Source of the DNA: Mycobacterium sp. AT1
GTDB taxonomy: Bacteria > Actinomycetota > Actinomycetes > Mycobacteriales > Mycobacteriaceae
Assembly (NCBI RefSeq): GCF_002043095.1
Contig: NZ_MVOC01000004.1
Location: 1 to 64,000 of the forward strand
Direction: 5' to 3'
DNA: 64,000 bases
Made by a program: the position numbers and the translations under genes. How positions within the stretch are numbered: position 1 is the stretch's first letter; each line of letters begins with the position of its first letter. Of this stretch, positions 1 through 9,062 are shown piece by piece. Below the pieces are notes generated by a model. The model was given only the letters and a program-made list of their open reading frames with translations, did no database searches and was not told the origin of the DNA.

Positions 1-203
1 TCACCACCCCGGGCAGCCGCTTGCTGTTCCCCGAATTGTCCGAGCCCACCGCACCAGTTCGGGCGAGCCGGGTTCCCACGGCACACACCGGCGGACTGAC
101 CATGCCCCGACGCAAGACCACCCGCGCCCAAGACCGCACCCGCCGCATCCAACGGGAACGCGACCTGAACGACAGCTACCCGAAGAGCGCCTGCGCGACG
201 TAG
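1..203 (+). CDS. C-terminal end of a 13E12-type DUF222/HNH endonuclease-family protein (partial)
   Basis: The reading frame enters from the left edge and ends at a TAG at 201-203. The visible tail reads LLFPEL, a Pro-rich stretch, then MPRRKTTRAQDRTRRIQRER. An LFPEL segment followed by a basic MPRR-TRAQ-R-RI tail is typical of the C-termini of mycobacterial 13E12 repeat proteins, which carry an N-terminal DUF222 and a C-terminal HNH domain; neither domain is inside the window. The last 28 bases overlap the 3' end of the convergent efeB gene. Family identity rests only on this tail, and activity cannot be judged. Confidence 0.6.
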   Translation, partial: TTPGSRLLFPELSEPTAPVRASRVPTAHTGGLTMPRRKTTRAQDRTRRIQRERDLNDSYPKSACAT

Positions 204-1459
204 TGCCCCTGCTCGGGGGCGGGTGGGACGGCGAATATCGCCGAGCCCACGTGCCGGATGTACTCGTTGAGCAGGTCATGGCCACCGAGGCGGTTCTGCA
301 GGCGGACGAAGTTCTGCGGGTCGTTCTGATATGAGATGAACAGCAGGCCCGCGTTCAACTGACCGTTCGGGTCGAGCCCGTCGGTGTAGTTGTAACCGCG
401 GCGCTTGATCAGCACGCCGTCGTTGTTCTCGTGCGCGGCGAGCGCGACGTGTGACAGCGGGTTGATCACCGGTTCGCCCGTCGTGTCCTTCGCGGCGAAG
501 TCGGGGGTGTCCTTCTCGCTGCGGCCCGACAGGGGTGAGCCTTCCTCCTTGTGGCGTCCGATGATCCGCTGTTGGTTGCCGACGCGGTCGGTGTCCCACG
601 TCTCGAGCAGCATGCGGATCTTGCGCACCACCTGGTAGGTGCCGCCCTCCATCCACGGCTGATCGCCACCGGTGACCCAGACGAACTTGGAGTACTGCTC
701 GTCGGTGTCGACGTTGCGCGTTCCGTCCTTGAAACCCAACAGGTTTCGGGGCGTCTGCTGGCCCGGTCCCGCCGACGTCCGCCCGAAGCCCAGCACTGCC
801 CAGAACGGTGTGACCGTGCTGCGGCCGAGGCGGGCCAGGTTGCGCACGGCGTGGTAGCAGACCTGGGGATCGTCGGCACAGGCCTGTACGGACAGCTCGC
901 CGCCGGTGAACTTCGGATCGAGCGTGTCGCCGTTGAGCGTCGGCAGGTCCGAGAACGCGGCGGGTTTGCGGGCGGCGAGTCCGAAGCGTCCGTCGAACAG
1001 CGCCGGGCCCAGGCCGATCGTGACGGTCAGACTCGCAGGGCTCAGACCGAACGCCTCCCCCGTGTCGGTGGGCGGCGCGACCTCGTTGTCGGGCTGGACC
1101 GTGCCGACCGGCTTGCCCTCCTGCATCACCGCCGCCGCTGCCGACCAGCGCGCCAGCAGTGTCTGCAGCGACTTCGTCGACGCCGTGTCGGCCAGGCGGA
1201 AGGTCATGAAGACGGTGTGCCGCTGCGGTTCGGTGGAGATGCCGCCCTGGTGCCCCGTTCCGTAGAAGGGATGGCTGCGGTCGAGGTCGACGGCATCCTC
1301 GTCGTCGACCGTCGCGGCCTCCGACGACGCCATCGCCCAAGCCGTCACGCCGCCCCCTGCGGCGCCGACGACAGCGCCGCCAAGGCCGGCAATCAGTGCG
1401 CCAGAGAGCATTCCGCGTCGAGACACCCCCGGGGGCGGTTGCCCTTCCTGGCCGGTCAA
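176..1459 (-). CDS. efeB: EfeB, Tat-exported Dyp-type haem peroxidase of the ferrous-iron uptake system
   Basis: A deferrochelatase/peroxidase of about 427 residues, the haem-dependent extracytoplasmic component of EfeUOB. A twin-arginine signal is visible near residues 13-16 (SRRG) followed by a hydrophobic Ala/Gly-rich stretch, so export is by Tat. The Dyp-family GxxDG motif appears as GFKDGT around residue 243. I chose the TTG at 1459 because it overlaps the efeO stop codon by four bases (TTGA), which is typical operon coupling; a longer frame reaches 1564 but has no good start between. The gene is the last of efeU-efeO-efeB. It appears intact although efeO upstream is broken, and if translation depends on efeO coupling its expression could be reduced. 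Confidence 0.88.
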   Translation of the reverse strand: MTGQEGQPPPGVSRRGMLSGALIAGLGGAVVGAAGGGVTAWAMASSEAATVDDEDAVDLDRSHPFYGTGHQGGISTEPQRHTVFMTFRLADTASTKSLQTLLARWSAAAAVMQEGKPVGTVQPDNEVAPPTDTGEAFGLSPASLTVTIGLGPALFDGRFGLAARKPAAFSDLPTLNGDTLDPKFTGGELSVQACADDPQVCYHAVRNLARLGRSTVTPFWAVLGFGRTSAGPGQQTPRNLLGFKDGTRNVDTDEQYSKFVWVTGGDQPWMEGGTYQVVRKIRMLLETWDTDRVGNQQRIIGRHKEEGSPLSGRSEKDTPDFAAKDTTGEPVINPLSHVALAAHENNDGVLIKRRGYNYTDGLDPNGQLNAGLLFISYQNDPQNFVRLQNRLGGHDLLNEYIRHVGSAIFAVPPAPEQGHYVAQALFG

Positions 1460-2641
1460 CTCGCCGACACGACCTTCTGCGCCACCGTGCCCAGGCTTTC
1501 GTGCAACGGTTGGATCACCGCCGTCAACTTGGGTGCATCGGTGCCACGCAGCGCGGGCGTCCACACCCGGTAGCCGCCCGGCGCTGCGGCGTCACGGTAG
1601 CCGTCGAGGGTGGTCAGGACCGTTTGGAACTGCTGGTCGAGCGTCGTCACCAAGGCCGGGTCGATCTTCTGCAGCCCGGGCCGCAAGGACGCGTAGGCCT
1701 GCTGTGCGCCCTCGACGTTGCCCGCGAAGTCGACGAGGTCGATATGGCTGTAGGCCTCCTCCTCGCCGGTGATCTTGGTGTTCTGCACTTCTTCGATGAG
1801 ATCGGCGGCGCCGTTGGCCAGGTCCTCCGGCTTGTACTGCAGGGGTGCCACGACGGTGACCAAATGTCCGACGTTACCGACCAATTCGGTGCTGAGCGCC
1901 TTCGTGGCCGGGGGTGGACTCGCGCATGTCGATCAGGTAGTCGAGGTTGCCTGCGTTGTCGTCGACGGCGAATCCCGGCAGCACGAAGCCCTCGACGCTG
2001 GATTCGGCGCGCTCGTAGAACGGTCGGGCCTTGGCATATGCCGTCTTTGCGTCGGCGAGGTTGCCCGCCTGGACGGCCGTGTCGAGCGCCTTGACGGCGG
2101 TGTTCAGCTGGTTGACCTGGTCGACGACGTACGCCGAATACTGCTTGGTGCCCTGGCTCAGGATCGTCGGGACGGTGCCGGTCGGGGTGGCGGCGGCTTG
2201 TCCGGTGACCGAGAAGTCGAGGTACTCCGATGCCGCACCGGGACAGTAGATCTGATACTTGCCGCCGTCGAGGGTGGTGGTGAAGGAGACCGGATCCAGC
2301 CCTGGCGCCAGATTCTCCTTCTCACCGACGATGCGTTGATCCTTGAGCAACTCCATCTCGGTGACGCCGGGTGCGCTGGTGTTGGTCACGGTGAAGGTGA
2401 CCGGGCCGGCTGGCACGGTCTTGGTGTCGAGTGAGCAGGCGTCCTTTCCGGCGTCCTCGGCCAGCGTCACGTTCACCGTGCTGACACCGTTGGCGTTGGC
2501 GGCGGAGGGATTTGGCGCGCTCTTGGCGCCGTCGGTCGACCCGCACGCACTGAGCGCGAGGGCGGTCGCCACGGCCAGGGCAGGCGCGGCCCACAGACCG
2601 CTACGCGACCTCGATCTCGTCGCGGGTTGGTGATTCACCAT
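1456..2641 (-). pseudogene. efeO: efeO, cupredoxin/M75 iron-binding lipoprotein, disrupted by internal deletion and frameshift
   Basis: The start is ATG at 2641 after an AAAGGGA ribosome site, overlapping efeU by 41 bases. The N-terminus is a lipoprotein signal with lipobox LSAC, followed by a cupredoxin-like domain and the first part of the peptidase-M75/imelysin-type domain (AESSVEGFVLPGF, then NLDYLIDMR). After that the frame runs into a stop at 1874-1876. The rest of the M75 domain (TKALSTELVGNVGHLV to the end) continues in another frame to 1456. The family's intervening segment, which carries the conserved GxHxxE motif, is absent, so bases were lost around 1900-1918 and the frame shifted. 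Either this is a real pseudogene or the assembly dropped bases. Without the motif, iron binding by this domain would be expected to fail. Confidence 0.85.
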
Positions 2642-4193
2642 GTTGTCGTCGTTCCCTTTCGTCGTTCTTCTTGGTGGTCCGGGCCGCGGCGAGGGCGGCG
2701 AGTACGGCGGCCACGGCGAAAACCGTTGGCAGCCATACCGTCCAGAGTGTTCGCTCGGCCCGGTCCCGGGTGGATTGCGCCATCGTGGCGGTGATCGCTT
2801 GATCGTCGTCGGGGTTGGTGGCCCAGTCCGCGGTGAGTCCACCGACGCTTACCGTCTTCGGACCGGTCAGCCCACCGCCGCGGAGGGTGGCCACTCTGCT
2901 GCTGACCCGTTCGACGGAGACGACGTCGTCGCCGTGGGCGAGGGCCGTGTAGACGGTGCTCGCGCTCCACGTCGCGTCGAACGGTCCGGGAGTGCGTGCC
3001 GTACCGAGGCCGACCGGCACGCGCCCACCGGTGAGGCTCGTCAGTTGCGCCAGGCCGATCGGCGAGGTGGTCACACCGGGATCGGCCGGCACCCTCGCCT
3101 GCCACACGTCGACGTCGACGCCGTCGACCGACTGCTGGCCGGCGGGGGCGAGGGAGACCTGCTGCCCGGGTCCGGCCGGGTCGACGACGGTGAGCACCCG
3201 GTCGGATCCGTCGGCGTGCACGGTGGCGGTGACGGTGCTGCCTCCGGCGGTCATCGCGGTCCTCGTCGGGCCCGGTGCCGGGCCACCGCCGGCGGGAATC
3301 AGCACGGCCATGGCGCCCGCGAGCACCGCGAGGCCCGCCGCGACGCCGAACGTCAACCGTCGTTTCGCCGCGGGGGCGGGTGCCCACCTGGCCGGCCAGA
3401 GGAAGACGACGAGAACGGGGACCGCGTAGAGCAGCCAGCCGAGCACTTCGACCAGACGTGGGTCGGGCGGAATTCCGAACATTCCCGTGATGACCGCTCC
3501 GGCAACCGATTTCGTTCCCAGCACCGCGGAGAGGTCGACGACTCGCCGTTGGCCCAACTCGACCCAGCCCGCCTCGTGGGCCGTCCGGAGGCTGCTCATC
3601 ACCAAGCCGGCGGCGATGAACACCAGGAAGACTCCGGTGACGCGGAAGAAGCGACCCAGGTCCAGCCGCAGGCTCCCGGCGTAGATCCCGATGCCGATGG
3701 CGACGGCGGTCGCGATGCCCGCCACCCCGCCGAACAAGGCGAACCACCTGCTGCCCTGCGCGGTTTGCGCCGCCGCCAGCAGGAACACCGCGGTCTCGAA
3801 ACCCTCCTTGAGCACGGCGAGGAACGCCATCAGCGCCAGCGCGGTCACTCCGCCGCTGTTGATCGCCTGTGCCGCTTCACGTTCCAGCTGACCCTTCATC
3901 CGAAAGGCGTTGCGATTCATCCAGATGACCATCGTGGTCACGAACACCACGGCGATGGCCCCGATGACCGTCTCGAGCATCTCTTGTTGCCGCTGCGGCA
4001 GCGAGGCGGAGAGGACGTCGAGGCCCGCGCCGACGACGACGCTGATGACGACCGCCAGACCGACGCCGACCGCCATCGGTCGCACGGACTTGCCGTTGCG
4101 CGTCAGGAAGGCGCCGATGACGCTGACGATGAGGGTGGCTTCGAGGCCTTCACGCAGACCGATCAGAAACGTGCCGATGAAGATGCCCTGCAC
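2601..4193 (-). CDS. efeU: EfeU, FTR1-type high-affinity iron permease with C-terminal extension
   Basis: An inner-membrane iron permease of the FTR1/EfeU family, 530 residues. The two REXXE-type iron-coordinating motifs are visible: REGLE at residues 14-18 and KEGFE at 129-133. Seven or so hydrophobic segments occupy roughly residues 1-285. It is much longer than E. coli EfeU (about 276 residues): an extra region of some 190 residues follows, ending in one more hydrophobic segment and a basic tail. That extension looks extracytoplasmic by composition (inference). First gene of efeUOB, directly behind an IdeR-like box, so iron-repressed expression is likely. Confidence 0.9.
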   Translation of the reverse strand: MQGIFIGTFLIGLREGLEATLIVSVIGAFLTRNGKSVRPMAVGVGLAVVISVVVGAGLDVLSASLPQRQQEMLETVIGAIAVVFVTTMVIWMNRNAFRMKGQLEREAAQAINSGGVTALALMAFLAVLKEGFETAVFLLAAAQTAQGSRWFALFGGVAGIATAVAIGIGIYAGSLRLDLGRFFRVTGVFLVFIAAGLVMSSLRTAHEAGWVELGQRRVVDLSAVLGTKSVAGAVITGMFGIPPDPRLVEVLGWLLYAVPVLVVFLWPARWAPAPAAKRRLTFGVAAGLAVLAGAMAVLIPAGGGPAPGPTRTAMTAGGSTVTATVHADGSDRVLTVVDPAGPGQQVSLAPAGQQSVDGVDVDVWQARVPADPGVTTSPIGLAQLTSLTGGRVPVGLGTARTPGPFDATWSASTVYTALAHGDDVVSVERVSSRVATLRGGGLTGPKTVSVGGLTADWATNPDDDQAITATMAQSTRDRAERTLWTVWLPTVFAVAAVLAALAAARTTKKNDERERRQHGESPTRDEIEVA

Positions 4194-4221
4194 GATTCTC
4201 CCGTCGCCGTCAGACCGGAGG

Positions 4222-4240
4222 TTAGGTTAGGCTTGCCGCC
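4222..4240 (-). promoter_or_regulatory. IdeR/DtxR-like iron box upstream of efeU
   Basis: Read on the plus strand the site is TTAGGTTAGGCTTGCCGCC. It matches the mycobacterial IdeR consensus TTAGGTTAGGCTAACCTAA at 14 of 19 positions, with the left half perfect. It lies 29 bases before the efeU start codon, the expected place for iron-dependent repression. Confidence 0.7.
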
Positions 4241-4431
4241 ACTCCAAAGACCAGGTTCGCGGCCACATGCCCAGCGAACTAACACGTTTCGCGCAGGGAA
4301 CGGTCAGCGCGGCCACGCGGACCGGCGCCAGCTTCGTGCCCGGCAACCCGTCTGACGTGCAGGTCCGTGGCCCACCGGCCGCAGAGTCGATTTATCGATT
4401 CGGTGTCGGAGCCAATACCATCGGATACGCA

Positions 4432-6084
4432 ATGACCGACAATTCCCCTCAGACTCCAGGCACCTTGACGGCCGCCGAAGGTCGGGCCGCGGACCGCATC
4501 ACCGCCGAAGCCAAGCGTCGACGGACCTTCGCCGTGATCAGCCACCCCGACGCAGGCAAGTCGACGTTGACCGAGGCCCTGGTGCTGCACGCCAACCGCA
4601 TCAGCGAAGCCGGCGCGATCCACGGCAAGTCCGGCCGTCGCGCCACCGTGTCCGACTGGATGGACATGGAGAAGGCCCGCGGCATCTCCATCACCTCGAC
4701 CGCGCTGCAGTTCCCGTACCGCGCCCCGTCCGGGCAGGACTGTGTCATCAACCTGCTGGACACCCCCGGCCACGCCGACTTCTCCGAGGACACCTACCGG
4801 GTTCTGACCGCCGTCGACTGCGCCGTGATGCTCATCGACGCGGCAAAGGGCCTGGAGCCTCAGACGCTCAAGCTGTTCGAGGTGTGCCGGCTGCGGCGCA
4901 TCCCGATCATCACGGTCGTCAACAAGTGGGACCGACCGGGCCGCGACCCCCTCGAGCTGCTCGACGAGATCCAGTCCAGGATCGGCCTGCGGCCCACCCC
5001 GCTGACGTGGCCGGTCGGCATCGCGGGCGACTTCAAGGGCGTGCTGGACCGACGCACCGGCAACTACATCCGCTACACCCGCACCGCGGGCGGCGCGAAG
5101 GCCGCCCCCGAGGAGCACATCGCCCCGGCCGACGCCCATGACGCGGCCGGCGTCGACTGGGACAACGCCGTCGAGGAATCCGAGCTACTCGCGGCCGACG
5201 GGTCGGACTACGACGAGGACACCTTCCTCGGCTGCGAGACCACCCCGCTGCTGTTCACCTCGGCCGCGCTGAACTTCGGGGTGAACCAGCTGCTGGACGT
5301 GCTCGTCCAGCTCGCTCCGTCGCCGCACGGGCAGCTCGACGTCGACGGCCACCGCCGGCCCGCCGAGGCGCCCTTCAGCGCCTTCGTGTTCAAGGTCCAG
5401 GCGGGCATGGACTCCGCGCACCGCGACCGCATCGCCTACGCGCGGGTCTGTTCGGGGACCTTCGAACGCGGTGAGGTGCTGACCCACGCCACCACCGGCA
5501 AGCCGTTCGTCACCAAGTACGCGCAGTCGGTGTTCGGCCAGCAGCGCTCGACGTTGGACACCGCGTGGCCCGGCGACGTCATCGGGCTGGCCAACGCCAA
5601 CGTGCTGCGCCCCGGCGACACGCTGTACCGCGACGTCCCGGTGCAATACCCGCCGATTCCGAGCTTCTCCCCCGAGTTCTTCGCCGTCGCCCGTGGCACC
5701 GATCCCAGCAAGCACAAGCAGTTCCGCAAGGGCATCGACCAGCTCGAGCAGGAGGGCGTCGTCCAGGTCCTGCGTTCGGACCGCCGTGGTGACCAGGCCC
5801 CCGTCTTCGCCGCCGTGGGACCGATGCAGTTCGAGGTGGCGACGCACCGGATGGCGACCGAACTCAGCGCGCCGATCTCGCTTGAGTCGCTTCCGTACAC
5901 GGTGGCGCGCGCCGCCGACCCCGGTGACGTCGAGTTTCTGCAGCGGCAACCGTCGGTCGAGGTCTTCACGCGCACCGACGGCGTCATCCTGGTGCTGTTC
6001 TCCACCAAGTGGCGGCTGGAGGGATTCCAGCGCGACAACCCGTCGGTGAAGTTGCAGTCCCTCGTCGCCGCCGGCGACGATTAG
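4432..6084 (+). CDS. prfC: Peptide chain release factor 3 (RF3 GTPase)
   Basis: Ribosome-associated GTPase that recycles RF1/RF2 after termination, about 550 residues, the usual RF3 length. GTPase motifs are clear: P-loop HPDAGKST at 38-45, DTPGH near 110-114 and NKWD near 164-167, followed by translation-factor domain II and the RF3 C-terminal domain (for example [17 protein letters not shown]). The frame is open from 4267, but the ATG at 4432 gives a normal RF3 N-terminus; its ribosome site is weak. The stop abuts the convergent TetR gene with no spacer. This looks like an ordinary core gene. Confidence 0.95.
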   Translation: MTDNSPQTPGTLTAAEGRAADRITAEAKRRRTFAVISHPDAGKSTLTEALVLHANRISEAGAIHGKSGRRATVSDWMDMEKARGISITSTALQFPYRAPSGQDCVINLLDTPGHADFSEDTYRVLTAVDCAVMLIDAAKGLEPQTLKLFEVCRLRRIPIITVVNKWDRPGRDPLELLDEIQSRIGLRPTPLTWPVGIAGDFKGVLDRRTGNYIRYTRTAGGAKAAPEEHIAPADAHDAAGVDWDNAVEESELLAADGSDYDEDTFLGCETTPLLFTSAALNFGVNQLLDVLVQLAPSPHGQLDVDGHRRPAEAPFSAFVFKVQAGMDSAHRDRIAYARVCSGTFERGEVLTHATTGKPFVTKYAQSVFGQQRSTLDTAWPGDVIGLANANVLRPGDTLYRDVPVQYPPIPSFSPEFFAVARGTDPSKHKQFRKGIDQLEQEGVVQVLRSDRRGDQAPVFAAVGPMQFEVATHRMATELSAPISLESLPYTVARAADPGDVEFLQRQPSVEVFTRTDGVILVLFSTKWRLEGFQRDNPSVKLQSLVAAGDD

Positions 6085-6717
6085 TCATCGGCTGAAGCCG
6101 TCGATGAGGTGTTGGATTCCGCGGGCGTAGGCGGCCCGGTGATCGACGTCGTTGCCGTCGCGAAGGGCCGCCGCCAAGCGCGGGAAGTGTTCGGCGCCAA
6201 GTCGATCGACTTTGTCCCTGGTGATGGTCGACTGGTCGGTTGACGCGACGCTGGTGAGCACCGATCCAAGCGTGTAGCTCCATAGCGCGCGGTACATGGC
6301 CAGTGCCTCTTCCTCGTCGAGGCCGAGTTCTCCTGCGGCCAAGAGGATTTGGTCGACGAGCCACAGGGCTCCCGCGCCGCCGGGTCCGCCGGCACGCAAG
6401 ACTTCGGCGACCCACCGCTCGCTCACCAGCACGTCGTATACCGAGTGCAGCAGCGTCGCGATGCGGTCACGCGGGGCCGCGGGCAGGTCGATGTCGGGGA
6501 ACGGTGCCGACGCGTGATCGAGGACCAGCTCGAGTAATCGTTCGCGACCGCCGACATGGCGATAGATTGCCATCGGAGTCACACCCATCTCCGTTGCCAG
6601 TGATCGCATGCTGAAGTTCTCGATGCCGCCCCGGCCGAGCTGCGCATGCGCCACCTCCACGATGAGCGCCCGGTTCACCGTTGGCGGCCTGCCCCGCCTG
6701 CGCTCATCGGTGCTCAT
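6085..6717 (-). CDS. TetR/AcrR-family transcriptional repressor
   Basis: A 210-residue regulator with an N-terminal helix-turn-helix near residues 15-60 (FSMRSLATEMGVTPMAIYRHVGGRERLL) and an all-helical ligand-binding C-terminal domain. The start was taken at MSTDERR (6717); an in-frame ATG at 6729 adds four residues. It is divergent from the LLM oxidoreductase gene across about 96 bases, so it probably represses that gene and itself. The ligand cannot be inferred. Confidence 0.88.
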   Translation of the reverse strand: MSTDERRRGRPPTVNRALIVEVAHAQLGRGGIENFSMRSLATEMGVTPMAIYRHVGGRERLLELVLDHASAPFPDIDLPAAPRDRIATLLHSVYDVLVSERWVAEVLRAGGPGGAGALWLVDQILLAAGELGLDEEEALAMYRALWSYTLGSVLTSVASTDQSTITRDKVDRLGAEHFPRLAAALRDGNDVDHRAAYARGIQHLIDGFSR

Positions 6718-6729
6718 CAGCCGAGTCAA

Positions 6730-6813
6730 TCACGTGCTGTAGCCCTTGCGCTGGGTCGTCGGGAGGAGTATCAATCGGTAATTATGATATGCCGTATACA
6801 AAAAGAAGACGGG
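6730..6813. promoter_or_regulatory. Divergent promoter region between TetR and LLM oxidoreductase genes
   Basis: An AT-rich island (6769-6800) in GC-rich DNA. TATCA at 6769-6773 and TGATA at 6785-6789 form an inverted repeat with an 11-base spacer, a plausible TetR half-site pair. A TATGAT hexamer at 6783-6788 could be a -10 element for the plus-strand gene. No clear -35 was found. Confidence 0.35.
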
Positions 6814-7839
6814 GTGCGCTTCGGCGTTCTGCTGAACATGGGCGCGGCGCTGGGCGCCACCCCGGACGAGGTATTCGACGCGACGCTGCGGCAGACACTG
6901 GTCGCCGAGGAACTCGGATACGCCGATCTATGGGTGACCGAGCATCACTTCATTCGGTTCGGGATCAACCCGAGTGCGCTGACGACGGCGAGCTTCCTGC
7001 TCGGACGAACCCAGCGCATCAGGGTGGGAACCGCCGTCGTGCTGTCGCCTTTGCGTCATCCGGTCGAATTGGCCGAGCAAGCCGCACTTCTCGACCAGCT
7101 CAGTGGCGGCCGGTTCGACCTCGGGCTCGGGCGCGGCGGATACCGGCGCGACTTCGAGATGCTCGACGTCGACTTCGCCCGGTGGGACGACGAACCACTA
7201 GCCAGCGCGCAGCGTCTGCTGGAGCTGTGGTCCGAAGCCGACGAGGCGTCGAGCATCCAACCGCGCCCACTCACGCAGCCTCACCCGCCGCTGCTACTCG
7301 CGACCTCGAGTACCCCGGGCGTCGAGTTCGCGGCGCGCAATGGCATTGCACTGCAGCACTATTTCGCTACCCCAGCCGATCGACGCATGGCCGTCGAGGC
7401 CACCTACCGCGAGTGCCAGCCGCCAGCGCAAGAGTCACCCGACCACCTGCACACATTGATCGTCATCGTGGACGCCGCGCCCGGTCGCCGGGACCAGCTG
7501 GCCGCGGCTTTGCGCCGATCATTTCGAGACGGCGACCATCCTCATGTGCCACAGGCAGCCAACCGGCACATCGGGCCGGACGGCAGACCCGCCGACCCCG
7601 ACGCGATGGCCGAGCACGTCGCGGCCAACGCGATCGTCGGATCGCCTGCCCAGGTCGTCGACGAACTGGGCAGTTTCATCGAAGCCACCGGCGCCCGACG
7701 GATCGCCGGCTATCACGAAGCGATCTCCGATGCCTCGGTCACGCTGCGGTCACTCGAGGACTTCGCCCAGATCGTCGTCCCGCAACTCGCGGGGCCACGG
7801 CCCGCGATCAGACGTAGCGAACCGTCCGCTGCCAGATGA
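6814..7839 (+). CDS. LLM-class (luciferase-like) flavin-dependent oxidoreductase
   Basis: A TIM-barrel enzyme of 341 residues using FMN or F420. The N-terminus MRFGVLLNMG is typical of the family, as are WVTEHHF, RIRVGTAVVLSPLRHPVELAEQ and GRFDLGLGRG. I chose GTG at 6814 after the AAAGAAG stretch because it gives the canonical start; an ATG at 6784 lies in the probable operator. Divergent from a TetR regulator that probably controls it. The substrate is unknown; mycobacteria have many such F420- or FMN-dependent paralogues. Confidence 0.88.
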   Translation: MRFGVLLNMGAALGATPDEVFDATLRQTLVAEELGYADLWVTEHHFIRFGINPSALTTASFLLGRTQRIRVGTAVVLSPLRHPVELAEQAALLDQLSGGRFDLGLGRGGYRRDFEMLDVDFARWDDEPLASAQRLLELWSEADEASSIQPRPLTQPHPPLLLATSSTPGVEFAARNGIALQHYFATPADRRMAVEATYRECQPPAQESPDHLHTLIVIVDAAPGRRDQLAAALRRSFRDGDHPHVPQAANRHIGPDGRPADPDAMAEHVAANAIVGSPAQVVDELGSFIEATGARRIAGYHEAISDASVTLRSLEDFAQIVVPQLAGPRPAIRRSEPSAAR

Positions 7840-8002
7840 CCGCCTGCGCCACCACGGCCCGCCCTCCGTCGAGGCTGATGGCCGGATCGCCGTACAGCTC
7901 GTAGCCGAGATCGAGCGCTTCGCTGACGCGCCGGCAGAACGCTTCGTCGTCCGGTCCGGTCAGCAGGCGGTACCTCGGCAATCCGTTCGGTGGTTCCGTC
8001 AT
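7808..8002 (-). CDS. DUF1737-type small protein
   Basis: A 64-residue protein with the pattern YRLLTGPDD-FC-RVSEALDLGYEL-G-PA, characteristic of the short DUF1737 family, then AQAVIWQ. No enzymatic motif. Its 3' end overlaps the convergent LLM gene by 32 bases, and its start is 29 bases from the divergent cyclase-like gene. Function unknown. Confidence 0.75.
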   Translation of the reverse strand: MTEPPNGLPRYRLLTGPDDEAFCRRVSEALDLGYELYGDPAISLDGGRAVVAQAVIWQRTVRYV

Positions 8003-8031
8003 CGTTCGATGGTGCCACCTAGACTGGGGCG

Positions 8032-8994
8032 ATGGCGGCGGCGCCCCTGACGACCTGGTTACTCGACTCCGATCCGGCCCTGAGGTGGCAAGTCCAGCGC
8101 GACGTCAGCCACGACCCTCCAGAGGTGTGGCAGCACACGCGGGACCGCGTTGCGACCGAGGGAATCGGCGCACGCCTGTTGGCACTGCAGGACGCCGACG
8201 GGCAGTGGGCCGGTGGGGCATTCTTCCCCGCGGGCTTCGACGTCGACGAGGTCGAGACCGCGGGGCAACCATGGACCGCGACCACGTGGACGCTGAACTC
8301 GTTGCGGGAGTGGGGCCTCGACGCGGCGGCGCTCCGGGGGACGGCCGAACTGCTGGCCGCCAACAGCCGATGGGAGTACGACGACCTGCCCTACTGGGGT
8401 GGCGAGGTCGACTGCTGCATCAATTCGTGGACCGTGTCCAACGGTGTGTGGCTCGGTGCGGACGTCACCGGCATCGTCGACTGGTTCGTCGAGCACCGGC
8501 TGGCCGACGGCGGCTGGAACTGCGAGTGGGTGGAGGGCTCGACGCGGTCGTCGTTCCACTCGACGCTCAACGCGCTCAAGGGATTACTGGACTACGACGT
8601 CGCGACGGGTGGGACCGACGCCACCCGCGCGGCGAGGCACTCCGGCGAGGAGTACCTGTTGACGCGCAGCCTTCTTCGCCGACTCTCGACCGGAGAACCC
8701 GTGGCACCCTGGGTCGAGAACTTCACCAATCCCGCGCGATGGCGCTACAGCGTGCTCAACGCCGCCGAGTACTTCCGCCGGAAATCCGTGTTCGACGGAA
8801 CGCCGCCCGATCCCCGGATGGCCCACGCGATCGCGCTCATCCGCGCCGCCCGCCAACCCGACGGCACCTGGATTCAGGGCGACACGCTTCCCGGCCGTGA
8901 GTGGTTCACCGTCGACGTTCCCGCAGGTGAGCCGTCAAAGTGGTTGACCCTGTTCGGCATCCGAGTGCTCGGGTGGTGGGACGCTCAGCGCTAA
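8032..8994 (+). CDS. Squalene-cyclase/prenyltransferase-like alpha-toroid protein
   Basis: A 320-residue protein with repeated QW-like motifs of the terpenoid-cyclase alpha/alpha toroid: LQDADGQWAGG near 55, RLADGGWNCEW near 160 and RQPDGTWIQG near 275. It has about half the length of class II triterpene cyclases and I see no DxDD protonation motif, so true cyclase activity is doubtful. Cys-rich DCCINSW near 123-129 is notable. Start ATG at 8032, 29 bases from the divergent DUF1737 gene. A toroid protein of unknown substrate is the safest call. Confidence 0.7.
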   Translation: MAAAPLTTWLLDSDPALRWQVQRDVSHDPPEVWQHTRDRVATEGIGARLLALQDADGQWAGGAFFPAGFDVDEVETAGQPWTATTWTLNSLREWGLDAAALRGTAELLAANSRWEYDDLPYWGGEVDCCINSWTVSNGVWLGADVTGIVDWFVEHRLADGGWNCEWVEGSTRSSFHSTLNALKGLLDYDVATGGTDATRAARHSGEEYLLTRSLLRRLSTGEPVAPWVENFTNPARWRYSVLNAAEYFRRKSVFDGTPPDPRMAHAIALIRAARQPDGTWIQGDTLPGREWFTVDVPAGEPSKWLTLFGIRVLGWWDAQR

Positions 8995-9062
8995 AAATCG
9001 GTTGCGATCATGACTGCCTCCCGTCGACCATGGATGTCATCGACGAATGGGAGGGAGGAATC

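Noticed and set aside
2640..4355. Long open plus-strand frame (over 500 codons) opposite efeU
   Set aside because: It is the antisense shadow of a GC-rich gene: composition is Arg/Gly/Asp-rich and it has no recognisable domain, while efeU shows clear family motifs.
4279..5139. Minus-strand frame within prfC
   Set aside because: Shadow of the RF3 gene; no ribosome site or recognisable protein.
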